Shown here: positions 34,216 to 46,333 of the stretch, piece after piece
Position numbering within the stretch: position 1 is the first letter of the stretch
Layout: the number at the start of each line of letters is the position of its first letter
NCBI GenBank assembly: GCA_009192285.1
Contig: WBVU01000004.1
Location: forward strand, 2,564,001-2,628,000
Direction of reading: 5' to 3'
Length of the DNA stretch: 64,000 nt
Source: Morchella semilibera
Lineage: Eukaryota; Ascomycota; Pezizomycetes; Pezizales; Morchellaceae
The notes under the pieces: model-generated
Databases searched by the model: none
The model's input: the letters and a program-made list of their open reading frames with translations, nothing else
What the model was told of the DNA's origin: nothing
Made by a program: the position numbers and the translations under genes

Positions 34216-36804
34216 CTACCTCAGCTCCCTCCCCCATTCCCCAACCTCAACCATCGCTTTCTCACCCCCCTCCTCCAACTGCGCCTTCCCCAGAACCCCC
34301 GCTAGGCTCTTCCACCCGCTCCGCGCTCCACCCCACCGCAGTACCTCCTCCTTGTACCTCTCCCCAGAATCCCTCCTCAGCGGATCCTGCTCAAATACAT
34401 CTTTCCAGATTTTTGCCGCAATCGCTCGATCAAACAGATAGGAATAGTATGTGGCTCCATACCCAAACAGGTGTCCGAAAAATCCCTGCCATGATGTCCC
34501 CTTTGCCGGCGGCAGCAGCCCATACTTGGTCTCGACGTCGTGATACACGGCAGTGGAATTAAATCCATTCTGGAGTGGCAGCGCAGAGTGGTACCGCTGG
34601 TCAAGCAGCGACAGAAGGATCTGCGTCCGCGTTTCTGTCGCCTCCATCAGAGACTCCTGCTGCAGACGCTCAGCGACCAGATGCATTGGCAGTGGCTCAT
34701 CCGTCTGGTAATGTCTCGCAAACAGACCCAAGACTTCAGGCGCCTTCGCAAAGTGCTCCATGAGCACGCTCGGCAGCTCCGCCCAGTCTGTCGCGCACCG
34801 TGTCCCAGCGACGTTGTGGAGCGCGGTCCGGCCAAGCATGGAGTGCAATGCGTGCCCCATCTCGTGGAAGAGTGTCTGCACCTCGCGGAAGTTTAGCAGC
34901 GCGGGGTTCCCCCGAGTGAAATCGCAGATGAGTGCAATTGTGGGCAACTGGTATAGAGAGCCGTTAGGGCGACGGACAGACGCCATTCCGTCGTCTTCGC
35001 GCTCGCCTTCGAGTGCTTCCTCGAGGTACTCCTCGTCGCCGATCTTGCGAGAGCAGCGGAGGGTGAAGTGCGCTGGGTTTGGGTTCTTGCCCTCGCGCTC
35101 AAAAAGATCGCAGTAGACAACTGCTATGTGGCCGTCTGTCTCATCGATTACGTCTAGGCGGCGGACATCGTTGTTCCATGTTTCGCCTGGGAGGGTCTCA
35201 TGAGGGACCAAGCGGACACCGTAGAGGCGGTTGAAGAGGCGGGAGAGACCTTGCATGACTGTGCCAAGGGAGAAGTATGACGAGAGGATGTCTGAGCCAC
35301 GACGCCGGGAGCGGATCGCATGCATCATTCTTGCCGTGTAGAGGTCTTTGTCCCATGGCTGGAGGGGTAATGATTGACCAGCCTGTTTTTTGAGGAGGGC
35401 GAGGCCATCGAGTTCTTTCTGGGCGGCTGGACGATTGGCATCTGCGAGGGCGTTGAGAAATTTGGTTACGGCTTCTATAGACCTCGGGCTAATGTTAAAT
35501 CGGGGAGGTTAGATATAGGCAGAATGAAGAATATCACGGACCTGGAGAGGACGCCATCTTGTCTGCTAATGCGACCTCAGCATAGCTCTCACGCCCCACT
35601 AAAACCGCAAGCTCCGCTCTTTGCTTTAATAGCTCCTCCAGAACACCTATCTGTCGGGCGCTACTCGTATGGCTAGCCAAGTATATCTCCTTCCTCACCT
35701 CTTCATCCTCTACAGATCTTATAGCATGGTTTGCTGGCATCCCAATTGTGGGGAGTGTCACCTTCCCCCGCTTCGTGAGCTCCCGAACAACCATGGGGTC
35801 CATCCCTCTCAATCTTTCAGAGTCAAACGTCAGAAAGTACTTTTCCGGCGTCATCTCATTGACAAATTGTGGACCTAGCTCCGCAATATCATTGGACAAT
35901 TCTACAAACTTTCGCCTAGCTCCGGCTGGAAGATTGATACCGCTCTTTTCAAAATCTTTATAAAGAATAGTAGCAACCGCTCTCTCCTCGTCTGAGAACT
36001 TTGCCACAACTTCTGGATGGTCTAGCGCCCGTTTCAAGGAATCATAGAGACCCGTGGTGGTATTAAGGACATTCATGTACTCATACATGATAGTATAAGC
36101 CTCGTGCGCCGCCATAACAATTGTACGGTCCGGGTGTGTCGCCCGAACAAAGTCCGACATGTCAATGACTCTGCATAGCAGGTCACTCAACCTGTCGAGG
36201 TCTCGTACAACCCGGACTAGCTCGTCGGATGCATGAGCATTGACGATCTTCTCAACTTGACGTTTGGCTTTCTGGAGAGTGCGATCTGCATATGCCTTGA
36301 AGCCGGCAGCGGAGGTAAGGTCTTTGTTCTGGAAGAGACCTGTGTGCTGGGCTGTAGGGTTGTGGGATTTTGCAGAGAAGTCGCGCCAGACGGAGGGGTT
36401 GTCGCTGGAGAGTCATAACCACTTAGCTGGTATACCTTTTTGGATATTTTTTTAGAAAGAGACATTTTATATTTATAATTGTAGAATACATGTAAACTTA
36501 TGTGGGCAAAGCAGGTATGTGTATCTGGGTGCTTTTTTCTTTCTTTCTTTCTTTTCTTTTTTTCTTTTTTGCCTTTTGCTTTTAAAAAACGAACAACTGG
36601 AGGGAGTGAAAATTACAAGATATCCCTCAAGGTCTTGTCTTCCCAGCCCGCACCTGGAGAGGAATGCAGCACAGGGTTGTAGGAAGCTGCAAGCTTCGGG
36701 GACTCGACGGCGGCGGTCGCAAGGTGCCTTTCCTGCAGCAGCTGTTTACGCCAGCAGCGGGCGCAGAGGGTTGGCCATGAGAAACGGGAAACCGCTCTGT
36801 ACAT
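34216..36804 (-). CDS. OCT1: Mitochondrial intermediate peptidase (M3 metallopeptidase)
   Basis: Removes an octapeptide from imported mitochondrial precursors after the first processing cleavage. Three exons: 36617-36804, 35538-36404 and 34216-35488; 775 residues, the usual length. The start [18 protein letters not shown] is an arginine-rich presequence. The zinc site FHEMGHALH is at about residues 558-566. [18 protein letters not shown] near the C-terminus is the M3A substrate-binding segment. Intron 2 is awkward: the frame closes only with donor GTGATA at 35537, inserting Gly-Pro after MASSP, while the nearby GTCCGT donor would break the frame. Identification is certain; that junction needs transcript data. 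Confidence 0.95.
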
Positions 36805-37781
36805 GATGGGCTGGGTGGTGAGGTGGAGGGAGAATCCAGTTGAGTTTGGGGAAAGAGAGCAAGAAGGAAGTTGCGAGAGATGGGATGGAACCAGGTAATG
36901 GAGGGACCAAGTGTTATCAGATCGATTGATTCTGCAGAGAGAGATACGATGAGATGAGCACGCCACTCACGTGAGGGGTGACAGTTGTGTGTTCTCTGTG
37001 GGATTAGTAAGAAGGAACGCTGACTCTCAAGCCGAGAGTTAAATATTATTCAAATGCTGCTGCCAGAGGATTGTGCACCAAGCAAGCACTACATTACATG
37101 TAGGTATCTCTGTTTTGAAGTCATCTCATCTCTCTCCCTCTCTTCCTCTCTCCCTCTCTCTCCCCCCTCTCTCTCCCCCACATGACATACCCACTGTTCC
37201 TAGATCCTACCCCAGGATAGTGAGAGGTTGGGGTGTTGATTGGACACACAGATATTATTATTAGAGCACCTCAAGCTTAACTGGATGATCATAGGTCCCT
37301 AAAAGTTTAGGTACATAGCAGTGGATAAAGCAAGATACCACTCCCACACTCCAAAAGGTACGTAGTGAGAAAGATCTGAATATCACCTCTGGCCATCTCA
37401 CAGGGTCAGTCAACGCCACAGAGAGGTGACTTGCATAGCCGCCTTTCCTGCCCCCAATGCACTGTTGCTAACCGCCACCCACGTGATGTGCGAGACATCA
37501 AGCTTCTCTCTCTCTCTCTCTCTCGTCTCGTCTCGTCTTCCTTCTCTTCATCTTCTACCTATATCACCACATCGAATCTCAACCCGTGAACAACAAGGAA
37601 ACATCTAGAGGTTCATAAAACACCAAAAAAAATACCCACACTCCCTCCAATACATACTCACCAGGTCTTCTCATTTACTCTCGCTCATCCACACTCTCTA
37701 CAAGTCACTCCTTTTTCAGTAATACCTCACAAAGTCGCTGCACCTACACACGTACACACGTACGTTCGTACAAATACATCA
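36805..37781. other. Divergent intergenic region, CT-rich
   Basis: Upstream regions of OCT1 (-) and the TLS1-like gene (+). There are CT-rich tracts at 37125-37180 and a (TC)n run at 37505-37525 in the likely leader of the TLS1-like gene. Nothing coding seen. Confidence 0.5.
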
Positions 37782-38895
37782 ATGACCATGGAGTCAACCG
37801 AAATCGCCATGACCGAAGCTCCAACTTTTGCCCCTCCACCCCCAAAGAAGCGCAAGTTTATTCGCCGCCGGGCAGACAACGATGACACTCTTCCCGAGAC
37901 TATACAGAGCACACCCCCGCCCCCATCCGAGAGCGCAGCCTCACCTTCGCCTCCAGCAGACTCCGAGGCCCCAGATCTCTCTACCATTCTTCGTCTCCGT
38001 AAGAAACTCACGCGCCCCCGCGGTCTTGAGGTCACCGCGCACAAACCCACCCCTCAGACCAACCCAGCAGCACCACATCTCTCCCCCGACGATGAGGCCG
38101 CTGCCTCAAAAGCCGCTGAGGAGGAGGAGGAGCTTCAGGCCGTCGTCAATAGGTTCACGCACCAAACAGGCCAGATTCTCGATGTAGACAAACACATGAT
38201 GGCCTATATTGACAGTGAGATGCAGCGACGGCGCGGCATCGACACCTCCGGGGGCGCTGGCGGTAATAATAGTAATAGCAGGGCGCCTTCGAGCGAGAGT
38301 ACAAGTCGATCGGCGTACTGGACACCGGTGGTTCCTGAAGGTCGGGGCGCAACGCTGGGAAAACTTCATGAGGTTGATCTTGGGGAGGAGACTAAGAAGC
38401 GCAATATTGCACGGACACAGGAGGCTACGCGACGGCTTCAGGATGACGGCACCGCAGTGCTACCTGTGGAAGAGGAAGATGGTGTAGGTAAAAAGAAAAT
38501 GAAGGGGCGCAGGAGACGCAACAGCCAGGATATTCAGAGAGATAAACTAGTAGAGGAAGTTCTAAAGGAGAGTCGATGTATGTTCACTCTATCTATTCCA
38601 TTTACTCCACATACAGAGAATCTAACTAGTGGTAGTGGAAATGTATACCGAGCCCGACCCATCTGAAGAGCAGCGCGAAACAGAAGGCGCGGCAGACGAT
38701 CGCATTGCCGAAAAGTTCCGCCGCGAGTTCCTGGACGCACTCATGTCGCGGCGTCGCCGCAGGGGCGGCGACAACCGCAAGAAGAGAGACGAGACGAAGA
38801 AGCCGCGGGGGCCGAAACTCGGAGGGAGCAGACAAGCCCGTGCGGCGATGCGAGAGAGCCAGAACCAGGCTACAGTGGTGGCGAAAAAACGATAA
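37782..38895 (+). CDS. TLS1: Tls1/C9orf78 (HCA59) family protein, splicing-linked
   Basis: Two exons, 37782-38577 and 38630-38895, encode 353 residues; the intron is GTATGT...ACTAG, phase 1. The N-terminus carries a basic KKRKFIRRR patch. The family signature lies mid-protein: RFTHQTGQILDVDKHMMAYI followed by DSEMQRRRG. After the intron comes LVVEMYTEPDPSEEQ and a basic tail (RRRRRGGDNRKKRDETKKP). In fission yeast Tls1 acts with spliceosome components and affects telomere silencing through splicing; transfer to this protein is by family membership. Met 37788 is an alternative start two codons on. Confidence 0.86.
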
Positions 38896-40923
38896 AGTTG
38901 CTGGTTTGCATTTAGGCGATTTGGACTGGGTTCCTCTTTTTTTCACCCCCAATGTGTGCGATAAGTAAATAGCCTCTTCTCCTTTTGTCTTTTCTTCTCC
39001 TTCAAAGCCTTTCATGTCTTTTTACGCTTCGCCTTTAAAACAGGAATAAGGGTTGTAAATTTCGTTGAATGAGGGTGGTAGATGGATGATCGAGGTTTGC
39101 GGGTGTGTGTATCATTGACATGGTTATAGACTAGTTGGTTCCCTAAAAGCTATCATTGGCCTGGCTCGAGAACGAGGGTAGTGGTTTTACTTTCTTGAAA
39201 TGCTTATTTATTAATGTCGACTTTATTAGGGTCAAAGGCTAGCAATCTAATATATGTGTTAGATTTACACATATATGGGAGAGGTCACTCGGCCGCCGCA
39301 CTACTTACATTTAGTAGTGATAATAGATGTAGTGCTAGTGATAAAAACCTCCTCGGCCTCACCAGGGGTATATACATGTATCCTAGGCTCAGAAATTGAG
39401 TGATTCTCTATGATGCACACCAACACACCAATCACTAACAGCTGAACGGGGTAGCTCAACCACAGCAGATAAAAAACAGTGAGTTCATATCTACATGTAG
39501 GCTGGGCTTAAGTACATGTAGTGACCCGGTATCTCCTTCAGGGGATTTGCGTTGAACAATTAGTCTAGCCAGTGTGAAGGTGCGAAATTACCCTCTAGAA
39601 CGGCTAGCCTCGATAGAGTCATAGACGGCCCTGATGCTAACGTCAGTATCCACAAACCTCGAGTTTAAGACCATCCCACAACGTTCTACAGTCAATGATC
39701 AAGTCCACGACTGTCCCAAACTTCATAATCCAATCCAACCCCTGCCCCATGCCACCAGGGAAACCAGTCCCCTAGCCCCCTTCGGTGTTATAGGGGATAC
39801 TCATAAATACACACGACTCCATATATCGTTTTCAGAGTTTTCACTCACGCGGTCCGGCCCGCTTGTCCTTAGCGAGTGATTAGCGTAAACGAGTGATGTG
39901 CTGTGATTGCTCTACGGGGTTGGGGCATACATGTAAGTACTTACATGTAAGTACCTTTGAGCCCTCCATTAGATACATGTATACTGACTGGTAAGGGGCC
40001 TTGGTTATTACATGTAGCCACTAAATCGACATTGGCGTGTCAGAAACTTACCTTCTTACATGTAAGTACATAACCTTTGGGGTAATGTGTTCTCTGGCCA
40101 GATTGGTGGACCCACCACAGATTTTAATGTCTTCGATGGATGACGTCGAGTTTATGAAATCCCAATTAGATTACCAACGATGTTCAGAATTATTCCTCGG
40201 GCACGTTCACCTATGATACATGTAGCTTTATAGTAAGTGCACATAGTGCGTAGAGGGGAGGCAAGCCAGCCGGTTGCAGTGTTAATGAGACAATGCCAAG
40301 AGGGAACGGCCGGGGAGGTTTGGCTATCAAACTGTTAACTGGATAGGTAGGGGGGGGGGGGGGTTTATATATAGCTTGTGGGTGGAAATTGTCCTTCCCA
40401 TGCGGTAATATTGGTAACGGTAGCTTGTAGGTTGTAGGTACAAAGGAGCACGGGACACATTGGATCTTCAAATAGTAATAGGACAGCTGTTGCTGTTGCT
40501 TCCCCTGCCTCCCCTGCTCTTTCTCTTCCTCTTGTTCTTTAGTTTTGAAAGTTATCAAGACCAGCCAAAAAACCAACCAACCAGAAATCACACAGCCCCA
40601 TCATCCATCCCATCAACTACTACTACATCCCATTCGGCCGTTCTCAGTCCATCATACTTAGTTATCACCTCCCCTGTTTAAACGCCGAATTCTCACTTTT
40701 CTTTGCCACTCGCCCCCCCCCCCCCCCTACAATCCATATTACCCATACATCCGGGTATCTGCTTATCGCTCGTTCTCTCTCTCCTGCATTGTCATAACCT
40801 AACATCCTCCAAACCAACACTCTCACATCCAACCAAATCAAAATCTTTTTTCCATCCCTCACCCCAATAGCCTACCACCTACCTTTCCTCACGCGCCTAA
40901 CAACCACCACTAAACTCCACACC
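38896..40923. other. 2.0-kb intergenic region with palindromes
   Basis: It has the densest TACATGTA/ACTTACATGTAAGT motifs of the window (39370-40230), including a 22-bp perfect palindrome at 39928-39949. There is a G run at 40350-40362 and a CT/AC-rich leader (40490-40920) ahead of the next gene. No gene supported. Confidence 0.5.
39928..39949. repeat. 22-bp perfect palindrome
   Basis: The sequence tacatgtaagt followed by its reverse complement acttacatgta. It is the longest example of the palindromic motif that recurs between genes here. Confidence 0.8.
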
Positions 40924-41880
40924 ATGGGTCGACCAATTTGGCGCGAACCTACCGAAAAGCGCACACCCGATGCCGCACTCGAACCTCGTCGAGAAGCTGT
41001 CGCCCGTCGTTCTGCCATCAATCGCCCCAGAGTACGCGGCGGCTCAGAACGCTCTTCGGGTACGCTATTCAATCTCCTCCGCAGTGATTATGCGCTCGAG
41101 GGCCTGAATACAGGCCCTGCCACATGGAGCGACGCGCCCCCAAGCGGTTTTCTTCCACCTGCACGTAGCACCAGAAGAGGCCTTGGCAGGTCCGAGACAC
41201 TACGCCCTCAGTTAAGTCGCTCGGTGGCGATGGGCGAAGAGGTCTACACACCATGGTTCCCGCCAGCCGGCGATCGTGAGATAGCAATGCAGCGCAGGGA
41301 AGAGTTGGACCGTATTAGAGATGAAAATGAGAGACGTAGAGTTCTGGATAGGTTGGAAAGGGAGCACGAAAGAGGCGAGATTGAAAGAGAGCAGCGCGAG
41401 AGGATGACGCGCCTGACCGAAGACTATGCACAAGATGACATGTCATGGTTCAGGTTTCCGCGGGCGGGACGTTATAGATACTCCGCTAGTGTTGACGAAG
41501 ACCGCCGACCCGACCCGTCATCAAGCACGAGCCGCGAGATTCACTTGCCGCGGTTTAATATCGACGGCTTGGGTGATCGGGAGCGCTCTCTCAGGTCAAT
41601 ACCCTCATTCCCTGCATATCTCACTAGGCTAATCGAAGGAATGGATAATAGTCCTGATGTAACCCAGTGGGAGCTTATGGCTGAACTTGGGTTTCCAGGC
41701 TGTGAGCAGGATAGCGAGGACAGTGAGGACGATGAGCATAATCTCATGGACGCTCTCGGGAGTCTTGAAGGGGAAGTTGAGAGGGATAGGTCCGAGGTGG
41801 AGAGACTGAGAAGAGTGGCCGGTATATTCGCGACACGTAGTAGGGACATTGACAGGCTTGTTGAAGGAGTTCAAAATTAA
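40924..41880 (+). CDS. Hypothetical charged coiled-coil protein
   Basis: A single-exon frame of 318 residues with a good start context after a long pyrimidine-rich leader. The N-terminus is basic and Pro/Arg-rich. Residues about 120-170 form a very charged helix (RREELDRIRDENERRRVLDR, LEREHERGEIEREQRER), likely coiled coil. The C-terminal third is acidic (CEQDSEDSEDDEHN) and ends with another helix (VERDRSEVERLRRVAG). No known domain, signal peptide or membrane span is recognisable. I cannot assign a function. Confidence 0.7.
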   Translation: MGRPIWREPTEKRTPDAALEPRREAVARRSAINRPRVRGGSERSSGTLFNLLRSDYALEGLNTGPATWSDAPPSGFLPPARSTRRGLGRSETLRPQLSRSVAMGEEVYTPWFPPAGDREIAMQRREELDRIRDENERRRVLDRLEREHERGEIEREQRERMTRLTEDYAQDDMSWFRFPRAGRYRYSASVDEDRRPDPSSSTSREIHLPRFNIDGLGDRERSLRSIPSFPAYLTRLIEGMDNSPDVTQWELMAELGFPGCEQDSEDSEDDEHNLMDALGSLEGEVERDRSEVERLRRVAGIFATRSRDIDRLVEGVQN

Positions 41881-42449
41881 TAATGAATCGAAATTTATGA
41901 TTTTATCCCCTCCTCTTCTATTCTTTGGTGTGTTGTTATTGTCTTTTTATCTTCTTTACTTTTCTCTCCCTCAATCTTTCACTTTTTCTCAACGATTGGA
42001 GCGACAATTGGGGTTATTACTCAGGGTGTCGACGTTTTTTGTTTTTTCCTCTCCTTTTCATATCTCTCTTTGTGTGCGGGATATATGTATGGATGTGTAT
42101 ATTTGTGATTTGTTTTTGCTTGGGGTATGGACACTATTTCGAGGGTCTGCAATAGCTTTTTTCATTTCCTCTTTTTTTTGTCTCCATCTTATGTATCGTG
42201 ATTCTCTGTGCTCGGACACGAGACATCACTCAGACGGCACAAATAAATCACCATCTAATCACCGGCTCTGACTCGGACTCTGGAGGGGTCACTCGAAGAA
42301 AAACAGAAAAGCTAATACCCTCTATCCAGGTACTTCTATTCATGGCCACCACCACCACCACCACCGCCACCATAGTTCCATGTCTCTATCCAGTCTAACT
42401 TTAGTATTGTATACAGGAAGGCCATATCCTAATCATGTACCCAATCGAT
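41881..42449. other. Convergent intergenic stretch, T-rich
   Basis: 3' flank of the hypothetical gene and of the YFH7-like kinase. T-rich, with a short CCA/CAC repeat at 42347-42370. Nothing coding seen. Confidence 0.5.
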
Positions 42450-43441
42450 CTATTCAGACCCTGCATACTCCGGGTCCTCTACACTCCTGATGACCCTGGT
42501 CGGCTTGCACATGTTCTCGACGATATAGTCCCCATTGACCAAGTCATTCTCATCCGCCCTCTTTGCCGCCGCCTCCTCCGTGTCTACCAGGCCAGCTGCC
42601 AGATGCCGCACAATCAGGCGTTTCCGCGCAACGTCCCGCTCGACAGATACAAACCACAACTCATCGAAGAGCTGTGAGATCTCGCCCCAGATACCTGTCT
42701 TGAGGGATAGATAGTTTCCTACACTCTCTCACAGTCAACCACACCTGTTCCCCACATAGGGGGCGGGCGGACGGAAGGGGAGGGGGGGGGTAGGAGGTAG
42801 AGACCTTCGAAAACGAGGATTCGCTGCGTCGTCAGTATCGCAATATCATCCACGACAGGGTCCTTCTTTGCGTGGTCGAAGCTGGGCGCGTAGATAGTCA
42901 CCGAGGCTGGCGTAATTGGCGCTTTGACGCGCAAGACGAGGTCCTTGAGTGCTTCGGGATCGAAGGTGAAGGGGGCGCCACGGCGGGCGTGAGCTTCGAG
43001 AGGGTTGGGCATGGCGGAGAGGGCAGCGCGTGTAAGATGGTAGCCGTCCTTTTAATTGCTTTGTTATTCATCATTTTTATAATTATAATCTGGTGTTTGT
43101 GTGTGGTGTGTGTGTTTCTCGTACCATGGGGATCATTGCGGCGATACCTGGGGTGTCGGCGTTGAGACGGTTGACGACCTTTCCGGCGAGTGTGGTCTTG
43201 CCACTGCCGGGCATGCCAGAGACGCTGATGAGGACGCGGGAGGAGGGGGACGCGGAGGCGAGGAGCTCTGCACGCGCGATGAGAGTTTTGTTTTTTTGTT
43301 ATATCATGATATATCATTGATGGTGATTAACTGTACATGTAGTGACTTTTTTGTGGTGGTAGTTGTGGTGAGAATTAAGTGGAAAAATTTACACATACTA
43401 CTTGTTGCGTTCACGAGGTCATCGATTATATTTTCCATCAT
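42450..43441 (-). CDS. P-loop kinase of the uridine kinase/YFH7-like family
   Basis: Four exons: 43402-43441, 43125-43267, 42805-43048 and 42450-42718; 231 residues with closed phases. The Walker A loop GMPGSGKTT is at about residues 31-39. The next conserved block GYHLTRAAL follows after intron 2, preceded by a Met-Asp pair. The third block FEGNYLSLKTGIWGEI is created only by splicing out 42719-42804, and the last is FDELWFVSVERDVARKRLIV with RHLAAG (lid region). The nearest known relatives are yeast Yfh7 and bacterial PanK/uridine-kinase-like proteins; the substrate is unknown. Start at 43441 (MM) or 43438. Intron 1 (43268-43401) contains a TACATGTA motif and the G-rich region lies just upstream of the start. 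Confidence 0.88.
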
Positions 43442-44183
43442 ATTGGGGGGCTATTTGGTGGTGGTGGTGGTGGTGGTGGTGGTGGTGAAGAATAAAAGTG
43501 TGAGGAGGGGGGGGGGGAATTCTATCTAGAGAGTTCATTAGCTAATTTGTATATTGGTAATGATCGTGATGCGTGAATTGGGGGGGGGGGGATACTTACC
43601 ACGAGTATAGAGCTATTTAGACTATTATTACTAAATTTACTATGCAATGTTTCGAAACTGAAGACTTGCAATTGTTTGTATGATGGTAGTTGTTGAATTG
43701 AATAGCCCAGCAGAACGATCACAGTAGGGGCAGTAGGAGCTGTATTAACTAACAGTGGCAGTAACAGTAACAGTAACCGTGGCAGTGAGTAGCTGTCTCT
43801 ATACACGTATACATGAACTCTCCCCTCCTCCTCCCTCCCTTCCCTCCCCCTCTCCCCTCCCCCTCCCTTCCCTTCCCCCTCCTCTCCTCCCCTCCACACT
43901 CTCCCCCACCTCATTCGACTGCTCCTATCAACGTTATCGCTGTGGTAGGGGATAAATCACAGCCAAGACGGCTCACTCCCGCTGCAGATCTACCCGGTGC
44001 ATACATGTACATGTATCAGTCAGTCAGTCAGTCGCTTCGCATCACCCCATTGTGATATACTACATGTATATATCCTGTACTCTACAAATATCAACCACCC
44101 CCATTTATAGACCCATCATACTCTCATACCCTCATACTCTCACTCAAACACTTCATACAGATAACTAAACACTTCCTACAACA
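43442..44183. other. Divergent intergenic region with G runs and microsatellites
   Basis: It contains GGT repeats (43460-43490), G runs at 43507-43517 and 43579-43590, a CCCTC-rich tract (43820-43905) and (CAGT)n at 44017-44033. It is the shared upstream region of the kinase and FOL3. No gene supported. Confidence 0.5.
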
Positions 44184-45716
44184 ATGATTGATCTTGGCCT
44201 CAAAAGAATCGGTGCACTCCTGCAAAACCAAGGCCGCTTCCCATGGCAGGCTATTCACGTATGTCTCTCATGCACCACAGACTTCAGGCAGATATAGACA
44301 TGTTTCAGCTCTCTGACACTCACCCCCCTTATCCCGCAGGTTGCAGGAACGAACGGAAAAGCGAGTGATTCTCTCAGGTCCATTGCTAATCTGATTTAAT
44401 GTGTTTTTTAAAATAAAAAAAATGAAAATAAATAATAAAATAAAATAAAACTCCCTCGTTACAAGTTCTCATGCGCAAATAGGGTTCGGTCTGCGCCTAC
44501 ATCTCGTCCGTGCTTCACGCTGCTGGCATCCCTAGTGGCCGCTTCACTTCCCCGCACCTTGTAGACCGCTGGGACTGCATCACCCTCAACGAGGTCACCG
44601 TCCCACAGTCCCTCTTCCTCGAAGCTGAGGCCGCTGTCAAGGCGCGCGACGCCAATCTCGGTATCGGTGCCACCGAGTTCGAGCTCCTTACCGCCACGGC
44701 ATTCGAGATCTTCTCGCAGCAGCGCGTCGATATCGCCGTCGTCGAGGTCGGTGTTGGCGGGCGATTGGACGCGACAAATGTGTTCGAGAAGCCACTTGCA
44801 ACGGTTATCACCAAGATTGCGTTGGACCACCAGGCCTTCCTCGGTAATACGCTCGAGGAGATTGCTGGGGAAAAGGCAGGCATCATGAAGGAGGGGGCGG
44901 CGTGCGTGGTCGATGGATCAAACGCTGCGCAGGCGCTCTCCGTGCTATGGCGTGTTGCGGCAGAGGTGGGGGCTGCGTCGTGCACTCTTGCGAAGCCCGA
45001 GGCCGTAGGTGACGGGTTTGCTGAAATCGTGACGCCAGCGTTTGGAGCGCAGCGATTCATGAGATTCCTCCAAGGGAGCTACCAGCCGGCGAATCTTGCG
45101 TGCGCAGTCAATGCGCTCTCTCACGCGGTGGAAACATTCCCGGCGATAACAGTGGCCGCGCTCCAGGAGGGAATCAAAGCTACGAGGTGGCCCGGGAGGA
45201 TGGAGTGGGTTGACGTCTCGCCCGTGATTGGGAGGCAGGCGTCAGTGTTGGTTGACGGCGCCCATAACCCTGAGGCCGCAGAGGCACTGGCCGAATATGT
45301 AAATAGAACGTTCCCGGGCCCAGTGACATGGGTGTTGTCTGCGTCCAAGGGGAAAGAGGTCAGTGCAATGCTGAAGAGCCTCCTGAGGGACGGGGACAGC
45401 GTTATTGCTGTTGCTTTCGGAGCGGTGGACGGAATGCCGTGGGTTTCACCTACGGACCCGCATGAGATTGTGAACGAAGCATTGGCGATTTTGGGCAGTG
45501 GAGCAGACGTTTCGAGCTCTAGGAACGATGTGGCTGCGGCGCTAAGGACTGCATGTGCTACTGGCGGGAATGTGGTCGTTGCGGGCAGCTTGTGAGTATA
45601 ATTATATATATACCTCCCCCCCCTCCCCTCCCGTGCCAAAGACATCCGAGTTGCAAACTGACCCTATTTGCAGATATTTAGCTGGGGAGGTTCACAGAGT
45701 GACAAGGTCCAATTAG
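44184..45716 (+). CDS. FOL3: Dihydrofolate synthase (Mur ligase family)
   Basis: Ligates glutamate to dihydropteroate using ATP, in folate synthesis. Four exons: 44184-44258, 44340-44360, 44483-45591 and 45674-45716; 415 residues. Exon 2 is only 21 nt and encodes VAGTNGK, the first half of the ATP-binding loop; exon 3 continues GSVCAY. The intron after exon 2 begins with GCGAGT, a GC-AG intron, and no GT donor keeps the frame. Further signatures: GRFTSPHLVD, VDIAVVEVGVGGRLDATNVF, and LVDGAHNPEAAEAL near the C-terminal domain. The length and lack of a targeting sequence fit yeast Fol3 rather than folylpolyglutamate synthase Met7. Confidence 0.94.
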
Positions 45717-46333
45717 GTTGTGAATCTACTACTACTCTGGGTAGAGAGAGTATAGTAGATATACCATGGTGGTACGTACTTTTAACAGTACGCAATGATG
45801 AATGATTGGTACTTATGTAGTGCTGATTGGGTAATTGGGTGATTGATAAGAGTAATGTACTTTCCAGCAACTCTCTTATGAATTTTTCCCACAGATCAGG
45901 TCAATAAACTACTCCAAGATCAAAACCCATAGAAGTAGAAGAAGATCACTTGTAGATAGACCTCTTCACGGGGTATGGTGCAACGCCTAGTAACATCAAG
46001 ATTGACCATAGAGGGTACAAGGCAAATTGATAAATCAATACATGAATAGAATTCTCTGTGCATAATAAAGTATTTCTGTTGGTTTTCCTTGAATTCGTTT
46101 TCGACATCCTTGGTCGTTGCACCACACCCCCGTGAGAATCATGCCCTGTGAAGTGGTCTAGGTCTTAAAGTCCGTTCAGTACTAGCTTCGCTTCTTTTAG
46201 ATAAGCAACCCCGCTAGTGTCAGCCATCCGTGGCTGACTGGCCCAGATGATTTTTTTTTTACAGGTTTCGTGAAAATCTCCGAGAAGATCCCCACACAAA
46301 ATTGCACCTCAACCACAAGGAAAAAAGTCAAAC
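45717..46333. other. Intergenic stretch
   Basis: 3' flank of FOL3 and promoter of PNO1. AT-rich with a T run at 46250-46260. Nothing coding seen. Confidence 0.5.

Noticed and set aside
43522-43914. 130-codon Glu/Gly/Arg-rich minus ORF
   Set aside because: It is produced by the CCCTC-rich tract and G runs; low complexity with no family signature.
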